From the NCBI GenBank assembly GCA_011365055.1, contig RDOG01000009.1:62001-126000 (forward strand): 64,000 bases of DNA, given 5' to 3'. The stretch is from Promethearchaeota archaeon. GTDB lineage: Archaea > Asgardarchaeota > Lokiarchaeia > Helarchaeales > RDOG01. The position numbers were made by a program, and so were the translations under genes. Position 1 is the first letter of the stretch; the number at the start of each line of letters is the position of its first letter. This document shows, piece by piece, positions 44,223-51,654 of the stretch. The notes under the pieces were generated by a model. That model searched no databases. It was not told the origin of the DNA and was given only the letters and a program-made list of their open reading frames with translations.

Positions 44223-45170
44223 ATGATGAAAAGAGATTTAGCTTTATTTATGGCTCTTAGCCGATATTCAGAAATTAATTCGAAGAAAATTAAAGTATTA
44301 ATTGATAAAAAATATGATAATATTGAGAATTTTATAGCCGCGCCATCGGAGGAGTTATGGCAATTTTTTAAAAAAAAAGAGATAATATTGAAAATTAGAG
44401 CGCTTTCTCAAGATAATCATCCTGATGTTTCGAAAAATGATTATATTATAGATATTTGCAAGGATCGAAAAATAAAGATAATTACTATCCTTGATTCTGA
44501 TTATCCAGAAATGTTTACCAGGTTGAGCTCCCCCCCAAAGATATTATTCGTCAAAGGAGCAATACTTCCTAAAGATATGAAATCATTTTCAATTATTGGC
44601 ACTCGCAATCCAACTCATTATGGGCATTCAAAAGCTAGAGAAATAGCTTATGATTTAGCAAGCGAAAATTTTACAATAATTAGCGGGCTTGCGAGGGGAA
44701 TTGATACGCAAGCTCATATTGGGGCTCTTGATGCAGGAGGAAGGACGATTGCAGTTATTGGAAGTGGGATTTCTTCAATTTATCCGCCTGAAAATGAGGA
44801 GCTTGCTAGTGATATCGCAAATAAGGGTGCCATCATTTCAGAATCTTTTCCAGATGAAAGGGTAAGAAAATGGACACTGCAAAAGCGAAATGAATTGAAT
44901 TGTGGGCTTTCGTGTGGAAGTATTTTTATTGAAGGAACAAAGAAAAGCGGTACTCATTGGCAGATTAAATTTGCATTAAAGCAAAATAAGCCGTTATTTG
45001 CTTTACGTCCTAAAGATTTTGCCAGAGATACTTCATATATACCTCAATATATTATTAATAATTTTAAGGGGTATGAAATTCAGAATGCTCAAGATGTTCT
45101 AGCTATATTTAAAAGGATTGGGGAAAAAAATAATTCAAATTTATTAGATTTCGGCATTGTTAAAGCATGA
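44223..45170 (+). CDS. dprA: DprA/Smf single-stranded-DNA-handling protein
   Basis: After a helical N-terminal domain (1-100) comes the DprA Rossmann core: FSIIGTRNPTHYG, TIISGLARGIDTQAHIGALD, GGRTIAVIGSGISSIYPPEN, GAIISESFPD, QKRNELNCGLS, SIFIEGTKKSGTHWQIKFAL. DprA binds incoming single-stranded DNA and loads recombinase in transformation; DprA-like proteins also occur in defence islands. The 315 residues are typical for the family without the C-terminal wHTH. The association with a Cas4-Cas1 fusion and a ComF-like protein is what makes it notable. An ATG overlapping its stop starts a 36-codon frame. Confidence 0.93.
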   Translation: MMKRDLALFMALSRYSEINSKKIKVLIDKKYDNIENFIAAPSEELWQFFKKKEIILKIRALSQDNHPDVSKNDYIIDICKDRKIKIITILDSDYPEMFTRLSSPPKILFVKGAILPKDMKSFSIIGTRNPTHYGHSKAREIAYDLASENFTIISGLARGIDTQAHIGALDAGGRTIAVIGSGISSIYPPENEELASDIANKGAIISESFPDERVRKWTLQKRNELNCGLSCGSIFIEGTKKSGTHWQIKFALKQNKPLFALRPKDFARDTSYIPQYIINNFKGYEIQNAQDVLAIFKRIGEKNNSNLLDFGIVKA

Positions 45171-45278
45171 ATAAACAAATATTACCAGAATTAAAAAAAT
45201 TAGTTCTTGAAAAAAAAAGAGAGTTAAGTTTAGGTTTCTACTTGTTTTTTTCTTCTGAGGAGATAGAGAGGCATTAAT
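45168..45278 (+). pseudogene. 36-codon frame coupled to dprA, probably a truncated gene
   Basis: ATG overlaps the dprA stop (ATGA). The frame begins like a normal helical protein (NKQILPELKKLVLEKKREL) and ends at 45278, running about 48 bp into the 3' end of the convergent surface-protein gene. The abrupt end in antisense DNA suggests the original downstream gene was cut by a rearrangement at about 45.2 kb. It could also be a genuine micro-gene. Confidence 0.4.
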
Positions 45279-46309
45279 CCAATTAGTGCCATCGTGATGA
45301 ATACAAATTCAAACCCAGGAATTTGTGGTGGAGTTGGTGTCGTGGAAACTATTTTTATAGTGATCAATACCGTATCTTTAGCTAATAATCCATTAGAATT
45401 GTTAAATTCTATCGTGTAGTTCCAGGTTCCAATCCCTATATTAGTATTAATTGCTATTTGAATAAGGCTATTATTAGGCCAAATCGTCCAATCAGTAATT
45501 TTAGTTCCATTCCTCCACGCACAGTAATAACCGCAACCACATTTATCACATAAATACCAATCTATAGTATGGCCTGTCGAATTTGCATCAATTGATTTAT
45601 CCGAGGGCGAATTTGACCAAGGACTTGTTGTCCAGCTATTTAAAATCATTTTGGATTCCATTACCAATACCCAAGATGAATTGGACGTAATCCACATATA
45701 CATCTGAGACATTGCTGTTACATATTTTATGGGATCCAAAATATACACGTATTTCCTTGAATTTGGGCTAATACCATTACCATCAGCAGTTCCATTCCAA
45801 TAAGTGAATGTCAAGCCAACTATTGAGGAACAATTTGGAGCCGCTCCCGATGATCCGGGGGATATCTGAAATACTGAAAATAAAGAAATGTTAAATGCTG
45901 TTAGATTAGTGCATGATAGAGGTCCGCCCCAAATAAAACCTCCATATGGAGCTAAACTAGGATCAGTAACGTTATAAATTGCCATGATATTTTCAGATCC
46001 CACTTGTATAAAAGTGGGATGCGTTTTATTTGCAACCCAAGCAGTGCCAAAAACAGCATCACCCCATGCTGTTATAGCTGGAAATGATAACGTCGCTTGG
46101 GTATTATTTAGAGTTGTGACAATTCCTTTTAAAAGGTTTCCTACGGGCATCATTGGTTCATTGCTGTAAGTTGTATTAGTTACCCACCAATCTCCAACTC
46201 GAATGTAATAATTATCTGTCGGGGCGGCTTTCACTGGAGTAATCGTTAAAATGCCTAACGTAAAGAAAAAAACAAAAAAAAGTACAAAAATGCTTTTTTT
46301 GATCTTCAA
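45230..46309 (-). CDS. Secreted, C-terminally membrane-anchored surface protein
   Basis: Signal peptide at residues 1-28 (IFVLFFVFFFTLGILTITPV then KAAPT), a beta-rich extracytoplasmic part with many N-glycosylation sequons and a cysteine cluster (CDKCGCGYYC, about residues 255-265), then a C-terminal helix followed by LRRKKQ. This is the usual layout of archaeal cell-surface proteins. TTG start at 46309 preceded by AAGGGA. No enzymatic motif or known family. It is convergent with dprA. Confidence 0.75.
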   Translation of the reverse strand: MKIKKSIFVLFFVFFFTLGILTITPVKAAPTDNYYIRVGDWWVTNTTYSNEPMMPVGNLLKGIVTTLNNTQATLSFPAITAWGDAVFGTAWVANKTHPTFIQVGSENIMAIYNVTDPSLAPYGGFIWGGPLSCTNLTAFNISLFSVFQISPGSSGAAPNCSSIVGLTFTYWNGTADGNGISPNSRKYVYILDPIKYVTAMSQMYMWITSNSSWVLVMESKMILNSWTTSPWSNSPSDKSIDANSTGHTIDWYLCDKCGCGYYCAWRNGTKITDWTIWPNNSLIQIAINTNIGIGTWNYTIEFNNSNGLLAKDTVLITIKIVSTTPTPPQIPGFEFVFITMALIGLMPLYLLRRKKQVET

Positions 46310-46587
46310 AATATTCCCTTCCTTTTTTTATGTTAAGGGATGGTACTAAGTAGTAACTTAGTTCTACCTAAGTTTCCCCTTAATATTAAAATATACATTT
46401 TGATATTTAAAATTAGCGCTAACAAAACCAGAGAATTAGGACCTGTTAAGGATCTTTATTTTGAATAATAAATAAGAATAAATACTAATTAATTATAAAA
46501 GGGGAAATAAACTAATCTTTGATACGTATCATCGTATATATTTTCACCATAGTATTTTAAAATCCATAAAATTTATTTTATCCAAGG

Positions 46588-46720
46588 TGCCGAGGGGGGG
46601 CTTCGGTCCCCCGATTTCCGGAATACACGCCTCATTAGGAGTAACGTAACTTTATGAGTCCGGCGCATATTCGTGCGAAGCGACGTGATTCGCGCTTCTA
46701 ACCAGCTAAGCCACCTCGGC
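46588..46720 (-). tRNA. Elongator tRNA-Met (CAT) with two ~29-nt introns and an odd T-loop
   Basis: Acceptor GCCGAGG/CCTCGGC, D-arm GCTT-AGCTGGTTAG-AAGC, anticodon arm CCGGA-CTCATAA-TCCGG, T-stem GGGGG/CCCCC. About 29 bases (46665-46693) separate the D-arm from the anticodon stem and about 29 more (46624-46652) split the anticodon loop at the canonical 37/38 site; removing both gives a normal 75-nt tRNA. The T-loop reads ACCGAAG, not TTCGAAT, so T54 and T55 are missing. tRNA-Ile2 (CAT) is an alternative, but the body resembles archaeal elongator Met. Confidence 0.87.
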
Positions 46721-46804
46721 GTGGTGGAATTTTTAATACGTTTAAATTAAGGTCTGTATTTAATAACTTATGCTTTTTTTTAAAAATTTTTTTTCTTTGA
46801 GGAG

Positions 46805-47095
46805 TCAGAGGAAATTCAGATCGTCATCGACAATGACCTTGTCCTGGTGGCGTTCGGTATAATAGTCGTCTTGGTCAGGGGGATGTAAAAATTCGGTTTC
46901 CGTATAGATAGCGAATTTATAAGTTATTTCGTAAGCGCGCTTACCTTGGAGAACGATTTCTTTAGGATCTTCCATGATAAACTCGATCAAGCTTCTAAAT
47001 GAGAGATGACCACTTCCACCTGCATGTTCTCCGAGGTGATGTTCAATTTCAATTTTTTCTCGAATTTTTTTTTCCAGTGCTTTTAAATCTACCAT
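46805..47095 (-). CDS. Small acidic protein, unknown
   Basis: About 96 residues from the ATG at 47095 (GTG at 47107 also in frame). The N-terminal helix (LKALEKKIREKIEIEHHLGE) is followed by a beta-rich part and a strongly acidic C-terminus (KVIVDDDLNFL). The stop is about 85 bp from tRNA-Met. No family recognised. Confidence 0.55.
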   Translation of the reverse strand: MVDLKALEKKIREKIEIEHHLGEHAGGSGHLSFRSLIEFIMEDPKEIVLQGKRAYEITYKFAIYTETEFLHPPDQDDYYTERHQDKVIVDDDLNFL

Positions 47096-47193
47096 GAAAT
47101 GGGTCACGCTTCCTTGTATTAATAATTTATAAGAAATGAGGGGCAGAAAACCGCGAATAAATTTCGTATCATAATGAATAAGGGAAGAGCAAA

Positions 47194-47598
47194 TTATAAT
47201 TTAAATTCCGAACGCATGTCGACGCTCAAGTTAATTTTAAATTCTCCGGAGGACATTAACAATGCCAGCAAGCTCTCTTTTAAAGCGATCTTGTTTTCAT
47301 ATTCGATGAATGCTCGCCATTCTTCATCAGAAGCTTTCAGAGATTCTTTATAAAATTCAATCCATTTTTTACTTAGTGCTTTCTTTTTTTCCACTAGTAA
47401 CCGATATTCAGGTTTAGTTTCGAGGTAATCAAAAATGTTTTTGATGATATCTTCCAGATCTCCGGGATCAATTGAGCCATCTTCGAGCGGTTGAAGGACT
47501 TCAGGTTTTTGAGTAATGATAGATTGTAATTTATAAGTAAGAGTGAATTGAAATTGCGCATTTTCTTTTAAAAATTCCGTGTATTTTTCCATGTTCAT
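47194..47598 (-). CDS. Small helical protein, unknown
   Basis: About 134 residues, all helical by eye, with a conserved-looking EYRLLVEKKKALSKKWIEFY in the middle. ATG at 47598 or 47592 are both possible starts. It lies upstream of the 46805 gene on the same strand, about 100 bp apart, and divergent from the gene at 47731. No family recognised. Confidence 0.55.
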   Translation of the reverse strand: MNMEKYTEFLKENAQFQFTLTYKLQSIITQKPEVLQPLEDGSIDPGDLEDIIKNIFDYLETKPEYRLLVEKKKALSKKWIEFYKESLKASDEEWRAFIEYENKIALKESLLALLMSSGEFKINLSVDMRSEFKL

Positions 47599-47730
47599 GA
47601 ACACGTTCACCAAATTAGAGATATTTAAGTATTGAATGAATGTAGTTAATATATATTTAGACGCCTAGGAATTTAATTCTTTGTAATTTTCCGACAAAAA
47701 AGTTTTTGTACGACGTTGCACATAGTGTAA

Positions 47731-48156
47731 GTGGGTGGGGTATTCTTGAGCCAAGATGAGAGCATTGTTAAAAAAAATGCTATAATAAATTTGTGGAAAG
47801 AGTATTATGAGGAACTCGTTAAGGTAAAACGAGCCATATCAAATAGTTTATATGATGTAGCAATTAATCCGTTGGAAAAGGCAAAAATAATACTTAAAGA
47901 ACTAGAAATTGCTAAAGAGCCGAAGGTAAAAGCAAGATATCATGAATTAATGGTATTTGAATTCATGTTATGTAATTATTTAAAAAATCGAACACGTAGT
48001 CCTTTAGAGGACAAGAAGATGGACTTAAGATTTGAACGATATAGAGCCATGTTAGCTGCTGAAAAAGCCATAGACCGAAATGATGAGGAAGCAGCGTTAA
48101 ATTATTTAAAGAAAGCTAAATCCATGGCTGAACAATTATCAAATTTTAATCATTAA
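47731..48156 (+). CDS. Small TPR-like helical protein, unknown
   Basis: All-helical protein of about 137-141 residues; repeated Ala-rich helices (RYRAMLAAEKAIDRNDEEAA, LNYLKKAKSMAEQL) look TPR-like. No ATG start is available: GTG at 47731 or TTG at 47746 (with GGGTGGGG upstream) must be used. It lies just before a cluster of three tRNA genes on the other strand. No function can be given. Confidence 0.55.
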   Translation: MGGVFLSQDESIVKKNAIINLWKEYYEELVKVKRAISNSLYDVAINPLEKAKIILKELEIAKEPKVKARYHELMVFEFMLCNYLKNRTRSPLEDKKMDLRFERYRAMLAAEKAIDRNDEEAALNYLKKAKSMAEQLSNFNH

Positions 48157-48221
48157 TAGTTGGACGTTTTTACGCAATCACGAGCCTCATAAATAAAACA
48201 AGCTCTAGTTAGAATTAAAAC

Positions 48222-48296
48222 TGGAGCCTCTGGCGGGGATTGAACCCGCGACCTACAGCTTACAAGGCTGTCGCTCTACCACTAAGCAACAGAGGC
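48222..48296 (-). tRNA. tRNA-Thr (anticodon TGT) with encoded CCA
   Basis: Cloverleaf with acceptor GCCTCTG/CAGAGGC, D-arm GCTTAGTGGTAGAGC, anticodon stem ACAGC/GCTGT around CTTGTAA, and T-arm GCGGG-TTCAATC-CCCGC. The discriminator T is followed by CCA, unlike the other tRNAs in the window. No intron. Confidence 0.93.
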
Positions 48297-48323
48297 ACGA
48301 TATCTAGAGATATTTCGTGATGG

Positions 48324-48398
48324 TGGGAAGAGAGGGATTTGAACCCCCGATCCCGTGGTCCCAAACCACGAATCATAACCAAGCTAGACCATCTTCCC
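48324..48398 (-). tRNA. tRNA-Pro (anticodon TGG)
   Basis: Acceptor GGGAAGA/TCTTCCC, anticodon stem CGTGG/CCACG around TTTGGGA, T-arm GGGGG-TTCAAAT-CCCTC with one G-T pair. 75 nt, no intron, discriminator A. Confidence 0.93.
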
Positions 48399-48511
48399 GA
48401 TGCAATTTTTTAAATTTCTAGACTTTAGAACTGCTGAAAGATATATAATTGTTTTTAACGTGGATTTTCTCCAAGAGAATCTAACGTCGCTTTAATTACA
48501 TGATAAGAAGG

Positions 48512-48677
48512 TGGGGACGGAGAGATTTGAACTCCCGATAAACGAGTTTCTCCGAAGAGCGCTCCAGAAATACATCATCCTAGCGTCAGATTTCTTTTCT
48601 ATTTCTTTTCTGGAGCCCGTTGTCATACCTGGTTGTCCATTTTCGCGGGAGGCGAAAAATTTCTAGACCACGTCCCC
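48512..48677 (-). tRNA. tRNA-Trp (CCA) with a D-loop intron and an anticodon-loop intron
   Basis: Acceptor GGGGACG/CGTCCCC and T-arm GGGAG-TTCAAAT-CTCTC bound a 166-nt gene. A ~30-nt insert (48633-48662) with a TTTTCGC/GCGAAAA stem splits the D-loop after GTCTAG. A ~62-nt insert (48548-48609) splits the anticodon loop after CTCCAG, and the stem is then ACGGG/CTCGT. Removing both leaves 74 nt. CTCCAGAAA pairs with TTTCTGGAG inside the intron, as in a bulge-helix-bulge. The larger intron has CTGA and GATGATG, resembling the D' and C' boxes of the C/D guide known in archaeal tRNA-Trp introns, but is shorter. Confidence 0.85.
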
Positions 48678-48799
48678 AAAATAGAAGTGATGATGAAACG
48701 GGATTTATAGATCTTGGAGTCCAGTTTACCGTGTTCGGTATGAGAACGGATGTTACCTTTAGCCTATGACCGTATCGCAATACAGCCGTCAAAGCTTCA

Positions 48800-49373
48800 C
48801 ATTGGATCTCTCACAATATTACCACAATGACCGCGCCAAAGCTTAAATCGGCCTGGACTTCAATCCTTGACCCGTTATTGTTTTTTTTAATTGTTTCTTA
48901 GTTTTAAACCGACGAAACATCGATTTACTTAGGAAACTATAAGCAATAGTTTAATTTCATGATTTGAACTACTTGATAAAATATAATAATTTCATTACTA
49001 TTTTATTTAAAAAAATTGTTCAAGATTTCTACATCTTAAGGAATCAAGAATTTTAAAAAAAATAAAATCGTTATCTTGTCTTAACTACAGTAATTTTTTC
49101 TGCTGTAAATAAATTAACGGTATTGATTTTTAATTGAGAACAATTAGTAAAGATCATACACGAATAGTTATTGTTTCTTTGTTTGAAGAGTTAAATAGTT
49201 ATCCGAATTAGTTTTAAATATAGTTTCTGAAGTTAATGATGTCATGATGCGTAATTTTAAATAGAATCATTTGGTTTATCTACGTGTTTGGTGCAATTAT
49301 TGTTAGAAATATTTTAAAAATTAAAATCTATTTACCAAGCTGTTCAAAATTTTTTCAATTAAAGTGAAATAGT
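48800..49373. other. AT-rich intergenic region, nothing recognised
   Basis: Between tRNA-Trp and the DUF1512 gene no frame, RNA or repeat can be supported. It should hold the promoters of the tRNA genes and of the DUF1512 gene. Confidence 0.6.
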
Positions 49374-50504
49374 ATGACACAATTATTTGGTGGAACAACA
49401 GATATTTTCAGTCTCATCTTTCAACTCGCATTTTTTGCACTTTTCTTCATCATGATGTTCTATGGAACGAAAATTCAATCGTGGGGTTGGTTAAGGGCTA
49501 TTGAAAGTGCAACCGGTAAACTGCAATTAATGGCACATGAAGGAAGAGAAAAGCTCATCACTTTCATTAAAGAAAGAGGAAAACCGGAGGAAGATCCAAG
49601 AAAGAAAGTTGGTGATTTTCTAGAATTTTTTACCGTCGAACCTGTGGAGAAAGATCCCGCTGGAGTGATGCAAAGACTTGAACATGTGCTTAATATAAGA
49701 GAAAAAAGATTTCGAGAACACGTTAAGCTCATGGCACCCAATGCATCAGGAGTAGATAGAGCCAACATGGAAGGCACGTTAGAAACTGCAATGATTCTTC
49801 ACCTGATTTATCGAGTCGTGCGTCATTATTACATTTTGGGAAAAAAAACCCAATCAGCGATCGTTATCATGCAAATCCAAATGCAACTTGGATTAATCAT
49901 GAAAATGGCCAAATCGATAATGGAGGCTTTAAAAGCATTTTCACAAGGAAAACCGATTGGTGATAGCGTGGGACCCTATATCGCTGCTTCTTTTATAAGA
50001 GATTATGAGAAAAAGGGAGCTCAAGTAAAAGTTGTCGATGAATATACTGAAGATACAACGTTATATGAATTAGATATAGAAGGAAGGCACTCATACATCA
50101 TAAGGGCTACGGGACCGGGATCCCAAGTAGGAAAACCAGGAGAAGCAATAAAAAAAGTGTTAGAAGAAAGAGGCGAACGAATTAAACGATTATTCATGAT
50201 TGATGCAGGTTTAAAATTAGAAGGAGAAAAGACAGGCGACATCATTGAAGGTGTTGGAGCGGTCATTGGTGGTCCGGGAGTAGAAAAATATAAAATTGAA
50301 ACAACAGGCGTTAAATTACAGATACCCATGGATGGTTTCGTCATAAAAGAATCAGAAGAAGACGCTTATGGAGCCATGAAGAAAGAAATTGGAGATGCAG
50401 TACCAAAAGTGAAAGAATTACTAAAAGCTGCGATATTAAAGAGAACTGAGCCTGGAGACGAAATAATAATAGCAGGTATTGGAAATACAATAGGAATCGC
50501 GTGA
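49374..50504 (+). CDS. DUF1512 family archaeal membrane-anchored protein
   Basis: An N-terminal membrane helix (FSLIFQLAFFALFFIMMFYG) precedes a ~350-residue cytoplasmic part that carries the archaeal DUF1512 features: WLRAIESATGKL near the membrane, HVLNIREKRFREHVKLMAP, and a C-terminal Rossmann-like segment (IKRLFMIDAGLKLEGEKTGD, GAVIGGPG, GDEIIIAGIGNTIGIA). The family is confined to archaea and its function is not known. The double zinc-ribbon membrane protein begins 12 bp downstream, so the two are co-transcribed. Confidence 0.85.
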   Translation: MTQLFGGTTDIFSLIFQLAFFALFFIMMFYGTKIQSWGWLRAIESATGKLQLMAHEGREKLITFIKERGKPEEDPRKKVGDFLEFFTVEPVEKDPAGVMQRLEHVLNIREKRFREHVKLMAPNASGVDRANMEGTLETAMILHLIYRVVRHYYILGKKTQSAIVIMQIQMQLGLIMKMAKSIMEALKAFSQGKPIGDSVGPYIAASFIRDYEKKGAQVKVVDEYTEDTTLYELDIEGRHSYIIRATGPGSQVGKPGEAIKKVLEERGERIKRLFMIDAGLKLEGEKTGDIIEGVGAVIGGPGVEKYKIETTGVKLQIPMDGFVIKESEEDAYGAMKKEIGDAVPKVKELLKAAILKRTEPGDEIIIAGIGNTIGIA

Positions 50505-50515
50505 GTTGAAGTAAG

Positions 50516-51154
50516 ATGGAAGAAGATAGAGGGGAAATGCGAAAAAGCGGTTCAATACTCCGAGGAATAGGCATGTTTCTGATGATAATGGGTATGTTTT
50601 TTGTCATTATGGTAATGTTCCCCTTTCTTTACGGGATCACGCTTGATCAATCTTTCAGTTTTATCGGTTTCATAATGGCGATCGTGGGATTTGGATTATT
50701 ATTTATATCCATGTTTTTGCGTATAGTGAAGAGATATGAATCATTTTCTTTTCTTAAATGCTCGCTTGAGAAGTGTGAATACAATGAAGTTCGAGATTTT
50801 CATAAAGGGGATTATGTCTTTAAAGAATTAGAAAGAACTTGTAAAAAATGTGGTTCCAACATGTATATCAATCAAATTGCTGAATTACCATTAAAGATGT
50901 ATAAAACTGAAGAGTATCCAATAAAAGATAAAAAACCTGATAAAGATAAAGAGAAGTTTATAACAAAAACTCTCATTAAATGCGATGATCCAAGTTGTGA
51001 TTATGAAGAAACAAGAGATTTTCAAGAAAATGATGTTGTTTTCAAGAAAATTGAAAACAAAAAATGTTCAAAGTGTAATTCATTATTATATATTCACGAA
51101 ATTCATGATATATCGGAAGAAAAGTTAAAAACGTTAATAGAAGAAAAATCGTAA
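50516..51154 (+). CDS. Membrane protein with two tandem zinc ribbons
   Basis: Two hydrophobic helices (about residues 13-40 and 45-67) are followed by two copies of a ~50-residue zinc-ribbon module. Copy one has KCSLEKCEYNEVRDF and CKKCGSNMYI; copy two has KCDDPSCDYEETRDF and CSKCNSLLYI, so the module arose by internal duplication. Each copy has four cysteines. It directly follows the DUF1512 gene. Possible roles are membrane-bound binding of nucleic acid or protein; no closer family recognised. Confidence 0.75.
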   Translation: MEEDRGEMRKSGSILRGIGMFLMIMGMFFVIMVMFPFLYGITLDQSFSFIGFIMAIVGFGLLFISMFLRIVKRYESFSFLKCSLEKCEYNEVRDFHKGDYVFKELERTCKKCGSNMYINQIAELPLKMYKTEEYPIKDKKPDKDKEKFITKTLIKCDDPSCDYEETRDFQENDVVFKKIENKKCSKCNSLLYIHEIHDISEEKLKTLIEEKS

Positions 51155-51167
51155 CCTTCTTTTTTAT

Positions 51168-51647
51168 TTACTTGTTTAGATTCCCCTTTTCATCTATTAT
51201 ACCTTGCCTCATTCTTGTCGAAGAAATAGGATTTCCGTCTTTGGCTAAAACCATATCTATAGTAACAAAGTCTAATGGAGGAAGGTTTTTTTCCTTTCTC
51301 TTTCTATTAATGTTTTCATCCATGTATCTTGTATCCGTGCTTACGATAATAGCTTCTAGACCTTGATCTTCTATTGAAGGGCCGTACGGATCAGTTAATT
51401 TTATAATGATCGTGCGATTTATCAGGTTCTTTTTTGTTAAAAAATCAATTATATTTTTTTTCCTTATTTCATAAGAAGGAATTTTCTCATTTAACGTTTT
51501 ATGTCTTGTCATTTCGTCAGTAGTGAGTCCGATCATGACTTGTTCACTTATTTCGAAAGCTTTAGAAATTAATGTGACGTGCCCTGAATGTAAAGGAGGA
51601 GAAAAGGTGCCAGATACCCCAACTAACTTGTATCTTTTATTTTTCAT
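51168..51647 (-). CDS. coaD: Phosphopantetheine adenylyltransferase, archaeal type
   Basis: The nucleotidyltransferase motif is GVSGTFSPPLHSGHVTLISK, with VMIGLTTDEMTRHK, and the C-terminal ISSTRMRQG of the ISSTxIR type. Archaeal PPATs of about 150-160 residues transfer AMP from ATP to 4'-phosphopantetheine in CoA synthesis. TFSPPLHSGH has two prolines where TFDxxHxGH is usual. It ends the minus-strand cluster of envelope genes, 7 bp after the membrane protein gene, and is convergent with the zinc-ribbon gene. Confidence 0.93.
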   Translation of the reverse strand: MKNKRYKLVGVSGTFSPPLHSGHVTLISKAFEISEQVMIGLTTDEMTRHKTLNEKIPSYEIRKKNIIDFLTKKNLINRTIIIKLTDPYGPSIEDQGLEAIIVSTDTRYMDENINRKRKEKNLPPLDFVTIDMVLAKDGNPISSTRMRQGIIDEKGNLNK

Positions 51648-51654
51648 AATGATA

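Noticed and set aside
34551..46720. Integration by tRNA attachment-site recombination
   Set aside because: I found no direct repeat of the tRNA-Thr, tRNA-Leu or tRNA-Met 3' ends at the opposite border and no tyrosine recombinase.
48586..48792. 68-codon minus-strand frame over tRNA-Trp
   Set aside because: It overlaps the 5' half of the two-intron tRNA-Trp, which explains the sequence better.
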